From assembly GCA_963703045.1 (NCBI GenBank), contig OY969782.1, positions 186,001-250,000 on the forward strand: DNA of 64,000 bases, read 5' to 3'. The notes under the pieces were generated by a model. It ran no database searches. It worked only from the letters and a program-made list of their open reading frames with translations, and was not told where the DNA came from. This stretch comes from Miltoncostaea sp963703045 (GTDB lineage: Bacteria; Actinomycetota; Thermoleophilia; Miltoncostaeales; Miltoncostaeaceae). Both the position numbers and the translations under genes were made by a program. The stretch's first letter is position 1. Every line of letters starts with the position of its first letter. This document shows, piece after piece, positions 8,588 to 17,327 of this stretch.

Positions 8588-9472
8588 TCAGCCCGGTGCC
8601 GACTCCGCGAGCGCGAGCGCCCCGCGCGGTCCGGCCATGGAGCCGAGGCCCGCGGCCTGCACGAAGCGCTCGTCGGCGTGCTCGGGCAGTCCGGGATATC
8701 CGCCGAGAGCCGTCGCGAGGTGCGCGCGCACGCGCGGCAGCAGCCCGGGCATGCCGGCCACGCCGCCCCCCAGCACCACGCGCTCGGGGGCGACGGTGTA
8801 GACGAGGGTGCGGATGCCGGACGCGAGGTAGGCGGCCTCCGTCTCGACGGCGCGCGCGCGCAGGTCGCCGTCGAGATCCTCCGCCGCGGCGCCCCACCGC
8901 GCCGCGAGGGCCGGGCCGCCGGCCATGCCCTCGAGGCAGTCCCCGTGGTAGGGGCAGATGCCGGCGAAGTCATCACCGGGGACCCGCGGGACCACGACGT
9001 GCCCGGCCTCCGGGTGCACGAGGCCGTGGAGCGGGCGCCCCCCGGCGATCACCCCGACGCCGATCCCGGTGCCGACGGTCATGTAGGCGAAGGTCCCGAG
9101 GCCGCGGGCCGCGCCCCACCGGCCCTCCGCCAGGGCCGCGGCCGTGACGTCGGTGTCGATCGCCACCGGCACCCCGAACGCGTCGCGCAGCGGGCCCACC
9201 AGGTCGACGCCCGACCAGCCGGGCTTCGGCGTGGAGAGCAGGCGCCCCCGCCCGGGACCGGGGCGCAGGTCGAGCGGTCCGAAGGCGCCCACCCCGATCG
9301 CCTCGGGCGGCCCGCTCGACGCCGCCATGCGCCGCAACGCGTCCACCGCCGCGTCGAGGGTCTCGCGCGGTCCGCGCGTGGGGAACCGGTGCTCGTCGAG
9401 CACGCGTCCCCGCTCGTCGCCCAGCAGGCAGACGAACTTGGTGCCACCCGCCTCGATGCCCGCGAGGATCAC
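8588..9472 (-). CDS. ROK family fructokinase-like sugar kinase
   Basis: A 294-aa cytoplasmic kinase. The N-terminal phosphate-binding loop is GIEAGGTKFVC, the catalytic Asp is about D106 (AIDTDVTAAAL), and a second phosphate motif is VGTGIGVGV. The zinc site typical of ROK fructokinases is present: H158 in EAGH, then C173-x2-H176-x2-C179 in ICPYHGDC. These enzymes phosphorylate fructose at the 6-position (some also act on glucose or mannose). It is divergent from the two fructosidase-like genes by 49 bp, which fits phosphorylation of the fructose they release. The kinase fold is certain; fructose as substrate is a good inference. Confidence 0.85.
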   Translation of the reverse strand: MILAGIEAGGTKFVCLLGDERGRVLDEHRFPTRGPRETLDAAVDALRRMAASSGPPEAIGVGAFGPLDLRPGPGRGRLLSTPKPGWSGVDLVGPLRDAFGVPVAIDTDVTAAALAEGRWGAARGLGTFAYMTVGTGIGVGVIAGGRPLHGLVHPEAGHVVVPRVPGDDFAGICPYHGDCLEGMAGGPALAARWGAAAEDLDGDLRARAVETEAAYLASGIRTLVYTVAPERVVLGGGVAGMPGLLPRVRAHLATALGGYPGLPEHADERFVQAAGLGSMAGPRGALALAESAPG

Positions 9473-9509
9473 GCGCGCAGGATGACAGCAACCCGCGGGC
9501 GCCGGTGGC

Positions 9510-9515
9510 TAGTGT
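9510..9515 (+). promoter_or_regulatory. -10 element, leaderless start of the glycosidase operon
   Basis: TAGTGT, 6 nt before ATG 9522. The 49-bp divergent gap to the fructokinase gene is too small for a large operator. Confidence 0.45.
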
Positions 9516-9521
9516 GCCGCC

Positions 9522-10472
9522 ATGACCCTCCGGCTTCCCGACCACTGGATCTGGGACTTCTGGACGGTCACGCGCGGGGACGACGTGCACGCGTTCTACC
9601 TGCACGCACCCCGGTCGCTCGGCGACGCCGACCTGCGCCACTGGAACGTGACGATCGGGCACGCCGTGTCGTCGGACCTCGCGCACTGGGAGATCCTCCC
9701 CGACGCCCTCGCGCCGGGGGCGCCCGGCACCTTCGACGACCGCTCCACCTGGACCGGCAGCATCATCGGCGACGACGGCGACTGGACCATGCTCTACACC
9801 GGCACCTCGTCGGCCGAGGAGGGCCTGGTGCAGCGGGTCGGCCGCGCCACCTCGGCCGACCTCCTCACCTGGGAGCGCCACCCGCAGCCGGTGCTCGAGG
9901 CCGACCCGCGCTGGTACGAGACGCTCGACCGCGACGCCTGGCACGACCAGGCGTGGCGCGATCCGTGGGTCTTCCGCGTGCCGGGCGACGACGCCGTGCA
10001 CGCCTACGTGACGGCGCGCGCGCGCGAGGGCGACCCGAGGGGTCGCGGGGTCATCGGGCACGCCCGGTCGCACGATCTCGTCGACTGGGAGGTGCTGCCC
10101 CCGGTGACCGAGCCGATGGGTTTCGGGCAGATGGAGGTGCCCCAGGTCGTGGAGGCCGGCGGGCGGTTCCATCTGCTGTTCTCGTCGGATCCGGGCACGC
10201 GGTCCGACGCGCTCGGCCTGCGCGGATCCGGCACCTACTGCCTGAGCGGGCCGACGCCGTTCGGCCCGTTCGAGCCCGGGACGCTCACCGAGCTCGACGC
10301 CGGTGCCGACCACGTGACCTACGCCGGCCGCGTCGTGCCGCACGGCGGCGCCCTGTGGTTCCTCGCCTGGATCGGCCACCGGGACGCCGGAGCCTTCGTG
10401 GGCGAGCTCGCGCGGCCGCGTGCCGTGACGGTGGGCGTTGACGGCGCGCTCGCCCTCGCGCCGCCGCGATGA
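9522..10472 (+). CDS. GH32/GH43-like five-bladed beta-propeller glycoside hydrolase
   Basis: A 316-aa protein without a signal peptide, so predicted to be cytoplasmic. The three acidic positions of the GH32/GH43/GH68 propeller enzymes are in place: Asp12 (HWIWDFW), Asp147 in the RDP motif (AWRDPWVF) and Glu205 (QMEVPQVVE). Blade repeats include NVTIGHAVSSDLAHWE and GVIGHARSHDLVDWE. Such enzymes hydrolyse beta-fructosides or arabinosides; the neighbouring fructokinase favours fructose release from sucrose or short fructans. It overlaps the next gene by ATGA. The family call is safe at clan level; the exact GH family and substrate are inferred. Confidence 0.75.
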   Translation: MTLRLPDHWIWDFWTVTRGDDVHAFYLHAPRSLGDADLRHWNVTIGHAVSSDLAHWEILPDALAPGAPGTFDDRSTWTGSIIGDDGDWTMLYTGTSSAEEGLVQRVGRATSADLLTWERHPQPVLEADPRWYETLDRDAWHDQAWRDPWVFRVPGDDAVHAYVTARAREGDPRGRGVIGHARSHDLVDWEVLPPVTEPMGFGQMEVPQVVEAGGRFHLLFSSDPGTRSDALGLRGSGTYCLSGPTPFGPFEPGTLTELDAGADHVTYAGRVVPHGGALWFLAWIGHRDAGAFVGELARPRAVTVGVDGALALAPPR

Positions 10473-11638
10473 GCATGCCGACCAGCGCGTGGCGGGCCGC
10501 CGACCTCGCGGGGGTGTCCGCGATGCCGGGCGACGCGCTGCCGGTCATCCGCGCCGAGGACCTCGCGCCGATGGTCCCCGGTCAGGACCTGTGGGACCTC
10601 GGTCCGGTGTGCACCCCCGCCGGCGAGCCCGCGACGATCGGCGGCGCCACGCTCTGGCTGGCGCTGTCGGCGCCGGCGGTGGGCGATCCGGGGGGGCGCC
10701 ACGACATCGCGCGCCTGCGCCTGATCGCGGAGGGCGCCGGGGGCTGGCGCGATCTCGGCCCCCTGTTCCCCGATGGGGCGTCCCTCGGCTCGCGCGAGTG
10801 GGCGGCGTCGGCGGTCTACGACGACTCCCGCAGGTCGCTCGAGGTGCTCTACACCGCCGCCGGCGCCCGCGACGGCACGATGCCGCGGTTCACCCAGAGG
10901 ATCGTCGCCACGAGGGCGCGGATGGTCGATGACGGGGGCGGGCCGCGGCCCGCCGACTGGACGGCGCACCGCGAGGTGCTCGCCGCCGACGGCGCGATCT
11001 ACGCGCGCACCGACGTCGAGGACGGCGAGCCCGGCTTCATCACGGCCTTCCGCGATCCGTTCCCGTTCCGCGACCCGGCCGACGGGCGCGAGTGGCTGCT
11101 GTTCGCCGGCTCGGCGGCCGGCGCGCGCACCGCCTTCAACGGCGCGGTCGGCCTCGCGGAGGCCACCGGGGACGGCGGGTACCGGCTCGCGCCGCCGCTG
11201 CTGCACGCGGACGGCGTCAACAACGAGCTCGAGCGGCCGCACGTCGTCGTGCGCGACGGGCGCTACCACCTGTTCTTCTCGACGCAGAGGCGCACCTTCG
11301 CCCCCGGGGTGACCGGCCCGACCGGCCTCTACGGCTTCGTGGCGCCGGCGCTCCGCGGTCCGTACGCGCCGATCAACGGGTCCGGGCTCGTGCTGAGGAA
11401 CCCGGACGCCGAGCCGCACCAGGCGTACTCGTGGCTCGTGCTCAGCGATCTGCGGGTGTCGAGCTTCATCGATGCCCACTCGCTCGCCGGTGCGAGCCCC
11501 GACGACGTCGCCGCGGCCGGCGCCGCCGTCGCGCGGCGGCACTTCGGGGGCACGCTCGCGCCCATCCATCGCCTGCGCATCGACGGCACCGCGGCGGGTC
11601 TCGCCGGCCCGTCGCCGCCGGCGACCGGCGAGGGGTAG
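10469..11638 (+). CDS. GH68 levansucrase/invertase-like propeller enzyme, no signal peptide
   Basis: A 389-aa protein. GH68-like features: nucleophile candidate Asp43 (LWDLGPV, where most levansucrases have WDSWP), the context SREWAASA, transition-state stabiliser Asp196 (FRDP), acid/base Glu255 (LERPHV), and a late YSWLVLS block. Family members cleave sucrose and either hydrolyse it or transfer fructose to levan or inulin. They are normally secreted, but this one lacks a signal peptide and starts inside an ATGA overlap with the previous glycosidase. In this locus, intracellular sucrose or fructoside cleavage is more likely than polymer synthesis. The loss of the second Trp in the WDxW motif may alter the donor site. 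Confidence 0.75.
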   Translation: MSMPTSAWRAADLAGVSAMPGDALPVIRAEDLAPMVPGQDLWDLGPVCTPAGEPATIGGATLWLALSAPAVGDPGGRHDIARLRLIAEGAGGWRDLGPLFPDGASLGSREWAASAVYDDSRRSLEVLYTAAGARDGTMPRFTQRIVATRARMVDDGGGPRPADWTAHREVLAADGAIYARTDVEDGEPGFITAFRDPFPFRDPADGREWLLFAGSAAGARTAFNGAVGLAEATGDGGYRLAPPLLHADGVNNELERPHVVVRDGRYHLFFSTQRRTFAPGVTGPTGLYGFVAPALRGPYAPINGSGLVLRNPDAEPHQAYSWLVLSDLRVSSFIDAHSLAGASPDDVAAAGAAVARRHFGGTLAPIHRLRIDGTAAGLAGPSPPATGEG

Positions 11639-11641
11639 CGT
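11636..11641 (+). promoter_or_regulatory. -10 element before the DUF4032 gene
   Basis: TAGCGT overlaps the stop codon of the GH68-like gene and lies 7 nt before ATG 11649. It may be an internal leaderless promoter. Confidence 0.35.
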
Positions 11642-11648
11642 GGGGGCG

Positions 11649-12884
11649 ATGTCCGCCGAGCTCGAGCTCGTCGTTCGCGCCGGGCACCCCGACTTCCTCG
11701 ACCTGCCCTGGTCGGAGCCGCTCGAGGAGTGGCACTCGGACCGGATCGTGCGCATGGCGCGGGGCATCTCGCGCCACATCGTGCGCTTCGTGGCCTACGA
11801 CGACCGCGTCTACGCCCTCAAGGAGACCGACGCGGGGTCGGCCGCGCGCGAGTACCGCCTGCTGCTGGCCCTGCGCGAGGAGGGGCTGCCGGCGGTCGAG
11901 CCGGTCGGCGTGGCGCGGTGGCGCGGCGGGGGAGGGGCGGGGCGCGGCGGGGGTCCGGACCGCGCGACGCTCATCACCCGCTACCTCGACTACTCGCTGC
12001 CCTACCACTACCTGCTCGCCCGCCGGGGGCGCCCCGGCCTGCTCGACCGCCTGCTCGACGGCGGGGTCGTGCTCATGGCGCGCCTGCACCTGGAGGGGTT
12101 CTACTGGGGCGACTTCTCGCTCTCGAACGCCCTCTTCCGCCGCGACGCCGGCGCATTCATCGTGTACCTGGTCGACGCCGAGACGGGTGAGATGCGCCCG
12201 TCGCTGTCGGACGGCCTGCGCGAGAACGACGTCGAGGTGGCGGTCGAGAACATCGCGGGCGGGCTGATCGACCTGCAGGCGGCGGGCCGAATCGAGGAGG
12301 AGCTCGACCCGTTGACGCTCGCCGCGGAGTTCGGCGACCGGTACCGCGCCCTGTGGCTCGAGCTGACCCGGGAGGACGAGGTCGGCGCCGACGAGCAGTG
12401 GCAGATCACGCGCCGGATGGAGCGGCTCAACGCGCTCGGCTTCGACGTGCAGGAGCTGGCCCTGGTGCGCTCCGCCGACGGCGAGCGCCTGCGCATCCGC
12501 CCGACCCTGGTGGAGGAGGGGCACCACTCGCGTGCCCTGGCCAGCCGCACCGGGGTGAGCGTGCAGGAGAACCAGGCGCGCCGGCTGCTCAACGACATCG
12601 CGGCCTTCGGGGCATGGCTCGAGCACGCCGAGGGGGTGCCGGTGCCCGAGGCGGTGGCGGCGTACCGCTGGCTGCGCGAGGTCTACGAGCCCACCATCGA
12701 GCGGGTGCCGGACGCACTGCGATCGCGGCGCGAGCCGGCCGAGCTGTTCCACGAGATGCTGCGCCACCGCGACGCCCTCTCGGCGGAGGCCGGCCACATG
12801 GTCGGCAACGACACCGCGATGGACTCGTACGTGGCCTCGGTGCTGCCGGGGCTGGCCGAGGAGCGGCAGCTGCGCGAGGACTGA
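11649..12884 (+). CDS. DUF4032 protein with a protein-kinase-like N-terminal domain
   Basis: A 411-aa cytoplasmic protein. Residues about 40-185 look like a small kinase fold. There is a lysine in VYALKET (K58), a possible helix-C Glu in REYRLL (E68), a catalytic-loop-like block GFYWGDFSLSN (D155), and an Asp in the metal-loop position (LVDAETGE, D176). The C-terminal half is the DUF4032 region, ending near a run of Glu/Leu-rich helices. The biochemical role is unknown. It lies between the fructosidase genes and the convergent sugar importer, suggesting a role in carbohydrate phosphorylation or signalling. GTG 11640 is an alternative start. Confidence 0.75.
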   Translation: MSAELELVVRAGHPDFLDLPWSEPLEEWHSDRIVRMARGISRHIVRFVAYDDRVYALKETDAGSAAREYRLLLALREEGLPAVEPVGVARWRGGGGAGRGGGPDRATLITRYLDYSLPYHYLLARRGRPGLLDRLLDGGVVLMARLHLEGFYWGDFSLSNALFRRDAGAFIVYLVDAETGEMRPSLSDGLRENDVEVAVENIAGGLIDLQAAGRIEEELDPLTLAAEFGDRYRALWLELTREDEVGADEQWQITRRMERLNALGFDVQELALVRSADGERLRIRPTLVEEGHHSRALASRTGVSVQENQARRLLNDIAAFGAWLEHAEGVPVPEAVAAYRWLREVYEPTIERVPDALRSRREPAELFHEMLRHRDALSAEAGHMVGNDTAMDSYVASVLPGLAEERQLRED

Positions 12885-12894
12885 TCGGCCGTCC

Positions 12895-14094
12895 TCAGGC
12901 CACGGCGCTGTGCTCCTCGTCGGTCGCCGAGCGGAGGGTGAGGTTGTCGCCCGACCCGGGCTCGAACAGGTGCATGCGGCTCGAGTCGATGTGCAGCTCG
13001 GCCTCCTCGCCGTCACGGATGCGGCTCGCCGAGTCGAGCGCGACGATGAGCTGCGTGCGCAGGGCCTCGCTGTCGAGCTCCTTCGCCAGCTCGTCGAGCT
13101 GCGCCTGGACCTCGGGCGGGGCGTCGTAGGGGATGTAGCCGAAGGCCTCGTTGCCGAGCCACTCGACCACGTCGATCGTCGCGCGGAAGGTGGCCCCGTC
13201 GACGGTCTTCGAGGGGTCCATCACGGCCGCGTCCTCGAAGTGCTCGGGCCGGATGCCGGCGATCAGCAGCGTGTCCTCGGGGATGGATCCGCCGCGGGCG
13301 TGCTCGGGCAGGTCGACCGTCGCGAACGGCAGCTCCACCTTGTCGCCCTTCACGGTCGCCGGCATGAGGTTCATCGGCGGCGAGCCGATGAACCCGGCCA
13401 CGAACAGGTTGATCGGCTGCTCGTACAGCTCGCGCGGCGGGGCGAGCTGCTGCAGCACGCCCCGGCGGAGCACGGCGACCCGGTCGCCGAGGGTCATCGC
13501 CTCGGTCTGGTCGTGCGTGACGTAGACGGTCGTGATGCCCAGGCGCTTCTGCAGCCGGGAGATCTCGGTGCGCATCTGGCCGCGCAGCTTGGCGTCGAGG
13601 TTCGAGAGCGGCTCGTCGAAGAGGAACGCCTGGGCGTCGCGCACGATCGCCCGGCCCATGGCCACCCGCTGGCGCTGGCCGCCCGACAGGTTGCCCGGCT
13701 TGCGCTCGAGGTGCTCGTCGAGCTCGAGGGTCGCGCTGGCGGTGCGCACCTTCTCGTCGATCTCGGCGTCGCTGAACTTCTTCGAGAGGCGCAGCGGGAA
13801 GGCGATGTTCTCGTACACGGTGAGGTGCGGGTAGAGCGCGTAGTTCTGGAACACCATCGCCAGGTTGCGCTCGCGCGGCGCCTTCTCGTTGACGCGCTCG
13901 TCGCCGATCACCATGTCGCCCGAGGTGATGTCCTCGAGGCCGACGATCATGCGCAGCAGCGTCGACTTCCCGCAGCCCGACGGGCCGACGAGGATCACGA
14001 ACTCGCCGTCGGCGACGTCGATGCTCACGTCGTTGACGGCGGGGAACCCGTCGCCGTACTCCTTGACGATGTTCTTCATCTGGATCGCAGCCAT
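12895..14094 (-). CDS. Carbohydrate ABC importer ATPase (MalK/UgpC/MsmX type)
   Basis: A 399-aa ATPase of the CUT1 sugar importers. Walker A GPSGCGKST (about residue 38), Q-loop in MVFQNYALYPHL, signature LSGGQRQRVAMGRA, Walker B/D-loop FLFDEPLSNLDAKLR, H-loop YVTHDQTEAMTL. The C-terminal third is the regulatory OB-fold (TOBE) domain with GIRPEHF, longer than usual by a Glu/Asp-rich insertion around residues 325-350. It is the last gene of a four-gene operon (binding protein, two permeases, ATPase) and starts 7 bp after the permease stop codon. It likely powers sucrose or fructooligosaccharide uptake, judged from the adjacent fructosidases. Confidence 0.9.
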   Translation of the reverse strand: MAAIQMKNIVKEYGDGFPAVNDVSIDVADGEFVILVGPSGCGKSTLLRMIVGLEDITSGDMVIGDERVNEKAPRERNLAMVFQNYALYPHLTVYENIAFPLRLSKKFSDAEIDEKVRTASATLELDEHLERKPGNLSGGQRQRVAMGRAIVRDAQAFLFDEPLSNLDAKLRGQMRTEISRLQKRLGITTVYVTHDQTEAMTLGDRVAVLRRGVLQQLAPPRELYEQPINLFVAGFIGSPPMNLMPATVKGDKVELPFATVDLPEHARGGSIPEDTLLIAGIRPEHFEDAAVMDPSKTVDGATFRATIDVVEWLGNEAFGYIPYDAPPEVQAQLDELAKELDSEALRTQLIVALDSASRIRDGEEAELHIDSSRMHLFEPGSGDNLTLRSATDEEHSAVA

Positions 14095-14101
14095 GAGTCT
14101 C

Positions 14102-14932
14102 CTACCCCTTCACCGCGCCGGCGGTCAGGCCGGCGACGATCTTCCGCTGGAACAGCAGCACGAGGATGATCACCGGGACGGTGACCATGACGGCGGCGGC
14201 GGCCAGCGTGGACACCGGCGGGTTGAACTGGTCCGGACCGACGAAGAAGGCGAGCTGCGCCGGCACCGGTCGGGCGTTGATGGTCGATGTGAGCGAGATG
14301 CCGAAGACGAAGTCGTTCCACGCGAAGAAGAACGTGAGGATCGCCGCGGTGAAGACCCCGGGCGCCGCCAGGGGCACGATCACCTTGCGGAACGCCTGCC
14401 ACGAGCTCGCCCCGTCGACCTGGGCGGCCTGCTCGAGCTCCCAGGGGATCTCGCGGAAGAAGGCCGTGAGGGTCCAGATGGCGAGCGGCAGCGTGAACGA
14501 CATGTAGGGGATGATCAGCCCGGGCCAGGTGTCGAACAGGCCCAGGGTGCGCCACTGGTCGAACAGCGGCCCGATCAGCGAGACGACGGGGAACATCGCG
14601 ATCGCCAGCGCGACGGTCAGCACCAGGCGCTTGCCCCGGAACCGCAGGCGGGCGATCGCGTACGCGCACAGGGTGGCGATGACGACCGAGAGCACCGTCG
14701 AGATGATCGAGATGCCGAACGAGTTGATCAGCGCGCGCTGGAAGTCGTCGTTCTGCAGCACCGAGCTGAAGTTGTCCCACGTGTACGACTCCGGCAGGAA
14801 CTGCGGGCTGCCGGTGGCCGTCTCCTCCACCGGCTTGAACGACAGGGAGAGGATCCAGGCGATCGGGAGCAGGCACCACAGCAGGATGAGCACGGCGCCG
14901 ACGATCACGCCGGGCCCCAGCTTCGCCTTCAT
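14102..14932 (-). CDS. Carbohydrate ABC importer permease, MalG-like
   Basis: A 276-aa membrane protein with six predicted helices and the EAA-type cytoplasmic loop that docks the ATPase (ELEQAAQVDGASSWQAFRKV, with the conserved DG). The opening helix is VGAVLILLWCLLPIAWIL. ATG 14932 overlaps the stop codon of the upstream permease by one base (TGATG), which indicates coupled translation. It pairs with the MalF-like permease to form the membrane channel of the CUT1 importer. Confidence 0.9.
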   Translation of the reverse strand: MKAKLGPGVIVGAVLILLWCLLPIAWILSLSFKPVEETATGSPQFLPESYTWDNFSSVLQNDDFQRALINSFGISIISTVLSVVIATLCAYAIARLRFRGKRLVLTVALAIAMFPVVSLIGPLFDQWRTLGLFDTWPGLIIPYMSFTLPLAIWTLTAFFREIPWELEQAAQVDGASSWQAFRKVIVPLAAPGVFTAAILTFFFAWNDFVFGISLTSTINARPVPAQLAFFVGPDQFNPPVSTLAAAAVMVTVPVIILVLLFQRKIVAGLTAGAVKG

Positions 14933-15864
14933 CAGCCCTCCCTCCTCGCGGCCGCCAGGTCCACCCGGAACAGCTTGACCAGCAGGAACGCGATGAGGAG
15001 CACCGACAGGAAGAGCAGCACCGACAGCGCCGACCCGAGGCCGAGCTCGAACTGCTCGATGACCTGGCGGTAGGTGAGGAAGGACACCGACTCGGTGTCC
15101 TGCGCCCCACGCGTCATCACGAAGATGTTGTCGAAGATGCGGAACGCGTCGAGCGCCCGGAAGAGCACCGCGACCATGATCGCGGCCCGCATGTTGGGCA
15201 GGATCACCTTGTAGAGCCGCTGCCACCAGCTCGCCCCGTCGACCTTCGCGGCCTCGACCATGTCCTCGGACACCTGCGACAGGCCCGCGAGCAGCAGCAG
15301 CGACATGAACGGCGTCGTCTTCCAGATCTCGGAGACCATGATCGCGGACATCGCCGACCAGTGCTGGCCGAACCAGTTGTAGTCGCTGTCGACGAAGGGC
15401 AGCCAGCCGTTGACGAAGCCGTTGTTGAGGCTGAAGGCGAACTGCCAGGCGAACGCCGAGACCACGGTGATGATGCCGTAGGGGATCAGGATCGACGTGC
15501 GGATCACCCCGCGGGCGAAGATGATCTTCCACATGACGTAGGCGAACGCGAAGCCGATGACGAGCTCGACGCCGACGGTGACCACCATGATCACCACCGT
15601 GTTCCACACGTCCTGCCACCAGAGCGAGTCGGTGAGGACGGTCAGGTAGTTGTCGAGCCCGAGGAACTCCCGGTCACCCGGCGCCGTGGCGCGGTACTGG
15701 AAGAGCGACAGGTAGAGCGCCCGGAACATCGGGTAGGCCGTGACCGCGAGCATGAGCACCACGGCCGGCGCGACCAGCTTCCAGCCGAGGCGCTCCTCGG
15801 CGCGTGACCGATCGGTGGTGCGCGCGGGCGGGGGGGCCGGGGCGCGGACGGTGTCGGTCGTCAT
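14932..15864 (-). CDS. Carbohydrate ABC importer permease, MalF-like
   Basis: A 310-aa membrane protein. The first helix, KLVAPAVVLMLAVTAYPMF, is preceded by a 30-residue Pro/Arg-rich cytoplasmic tail. The EAA loop reads MVEAAKVDGASWWQRLYKV. Six hydrophobic segments fit a MalF-like subunit without the large periplasmic P2 loop. ATG 15864 has a strong GAGGAGG ribosome-binding site. It lies between the binding-protein gene (22-bp gap) and the MalG-like gene (1-nt overlap). Confidence 0.9.
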   Translation of the reverse strand: MTTDTVRAPAPPPARTTDRSRAEERLGWKLVAPAVVLMLAVTAYPMFRALYLSLFQYRATAPGDREFLGLDNYLTVLTDSLWWQDVWNTVVIMVVTVGVELVIGFAFAYVMWKIIFARGVIRTSILIPYGIITVVSAFAWQFAFSLNNGFVNGWLPFVDSDYNWFGQHWSAMSAIMVSEIWKTTPFMSLLLLAGLSQVSEDMVEAAKVDGASWWQRLYKVILPNMRAAIMVAVLFRALDAFRIFDNIFVMTRGAQDTESVSFLTYRQVIEQFELGLGSALSVLLFLSVLLIAFLLVKLFRVDLAAARREG

Positions 15865-15886
15865 GGCGTCCTCCTCGGACCGGGCA

Positions 15887-17200
15887 TCAGAGCAGCACCT
15901 TCCCCTGGAGGGCCTTCTCGATGAAGCTCGCCGACGCCTCGGGCGTCGAGTCGGGTCGCACGGAGTTCGCCGGGTGCCAGCGGCCCAGGGTGGCGTTGAC
16001 GATCGTGCTCCAGTACGGCGACGCCGGCCGCGGGCCCGCCGTCTCGATGCTCGACTGCCACAGGGCCAGCAGGTCGGCCGGGAACTGCTCGCGCAGCTCC
16101 GGGTCCTGGTAGGCGGCCTGCCGGGCCGGCATGTTGGCCGTCTCGACGGCGTAGGCGACCTGGTTGTCCTGCGAGGTGATGCACGCGACGGCGTCGAGCG
16201 CCAGATCGGTGTCGCTGCCGAAGGGGCTGACGCCGACGTTGATGCCGCCGATCGGCGGCCGCGACTGCTCGCCCGCGACGGTCTGCGGGTAGCGGGCCCA
16301 TCCGAGGTCCCCCAGCACGTCCTCGTCACCGGCGTAGTTGTTGTACGCGAACGTCCAGTTGACCATGAAGCCGCCGGCGTCCGATCCCAGAGGTCCGAGC
16401 ACGGTGCCCTCGTTCGACACCGAGAGGTCCGGCTGGGCCGCCCGGGACGACGCGAGCGCGCGGACGACCTCGGCCGCCTTCCGCCCCGCCTCCGAGCCGA
16501 TGTCGACGGACGCGTCGGGACCGGCCTCGGTGTCGGTCACGATCGAGCCCCCGGCGCCCTCGATCAGGGCGTTGATCCAGACGACGTAGCCCTCGTACTT
16601 GTTGGCCTGCACGCCGACCGTGGCGCCGTTCTCGGCGGCGGCCCGGATGATCTGGTCCCAGGTCACCGGGCGGCTCATGTCGAGTCCGGCCTCCTGCGCG
16701 AGGGACTTGCGGAACCAGAGCACCTGGGTGTTGGCCCAGAGGGGTGCCGCGACCAGCCGGTCGTCCCACGTCGCGCCCGCGACGGCGCCCGTGAGCGTGT
16801 CCCGCGACAGCGACGAGGCGAGCTCCTCCGGCAGCGGCTCGAGGAAGCCCGCCTCGGCGAACTCGGCGGTGAAGACCGGGTCGAGGCTCATGAGGGAGAT
16901 CGACGAGTCCTTGGCGACCAGCCGGCGCAGCAGCTGGATGCGCTGCTCGGTGGCGCTCTGGGGGAGCAGCTCGGTGCGCACCGTGTAGCGGTCGGTGCTG
17001 CACCGCTCGGCGATGCCGGCCTGGCCGAAGGCGCCCGAGAACCCGGCCGGGGGGTTCGGGTCGGGGTTGATGTACCAGACGAGGGTCGGGGTGCCGGATC
17101 CGCCGCCGCAACCGGCGAGCAGCGCTCCCGCACCCAGCGCGGCCGCGACCGCCCCGACGGCCCGGCGCCACCACCGCGTCCGCGGTCGAATGGGCACCAT
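15887..17200 (-). CDS. Sugar-binding lipoprotein of the ABC importer (SBP family 1)
   Basis: A 437-aa solute-binding protein. A twin-Arg-containing basic start and hydrophobic stretch lead to a lipobox (ALLAGC), so it is lipid-anchored at the outer face of the membrane. Family features include FTAEFAEAGFLEPL, the segment PLWANTQVLWFRKSL (hinge-strand region) and GGINVGVSPFGSD. Trp residues such as those in TLVWYIN and WTFAYNN could stack on a sugar. ATG 17200 follows a textbook AGGAGG site. First gene of the importer operon. Substrate inferred from neighbours as sucrose or fructosides. Confidence 0.88.
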   Translation of the reverse strand: MVPIRPRTRWWRRAVGAVAAALGAGALLAGCGGGSGTPTLVWYINPDPNPPAGFSGAFGQAGIAERCSTDRYTVRTELLPQSATEQRIQLLRRLVAKDSSISLMSLDPVFTAEFAEAGFLEPLPEELASSLSRDTLTGAVAGATWDDRLVAAPLWANTQVLWFRKSLAQEAGLDMSRPVTWDQIIRAAAENGATVGVQANKYEGYVVWINALIEGAGGSIVTDTEAGPDASVDIGSEAGRKAAEVVRALASSRAAQPDLSVSNEGTVLGPLGSDAGGFMVNWTFAYNNYAGDEDVLGDLGWARYPQTVAGEQSRPPIGGINVGVSPFGSDTDLALDAVACITSQDNQVAYAVETANMPARQAAYQDPELREQFPADLLALWQSSIETAGPRPASPYWSTIVNATLGRWHPANSVRPDSTPEASASFIEKALQGKVLL

Positions 17201-17260
17201 CCGAATCCTCCTGGCACGTGACGTCCGACATCGATCGTGCCGAATGACACGACCGGCGCC

Positions 17261-17266
17261 ACGCTA
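17261..17266 (-). promoter_or_regulatory. Candidate -10 element of the sugar importer operon
   Basis: TAGCGT on the minus strand, about 60 nt upstream of the binding-protein start. It would give a leader of about 55 nt carrying the AGGAGG site. No clear LacI-type operator was found in the 127-bp gap. Confidence 0.3.
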
Positions 17267-17327
17267 CCACTCGGCCGCGTCCCGGTGGACCGGTCGGACG
17301 CCGCCGAACCGCCGAACCCGCCCGCCC

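Noticed and set aside
10469..11638. Levan or inulin polymer synthesis outside the cell
   Set aside because: No signal peptide and coupling to an intracellular-type glycosidase and sugar importer favour degradation inside the cell.
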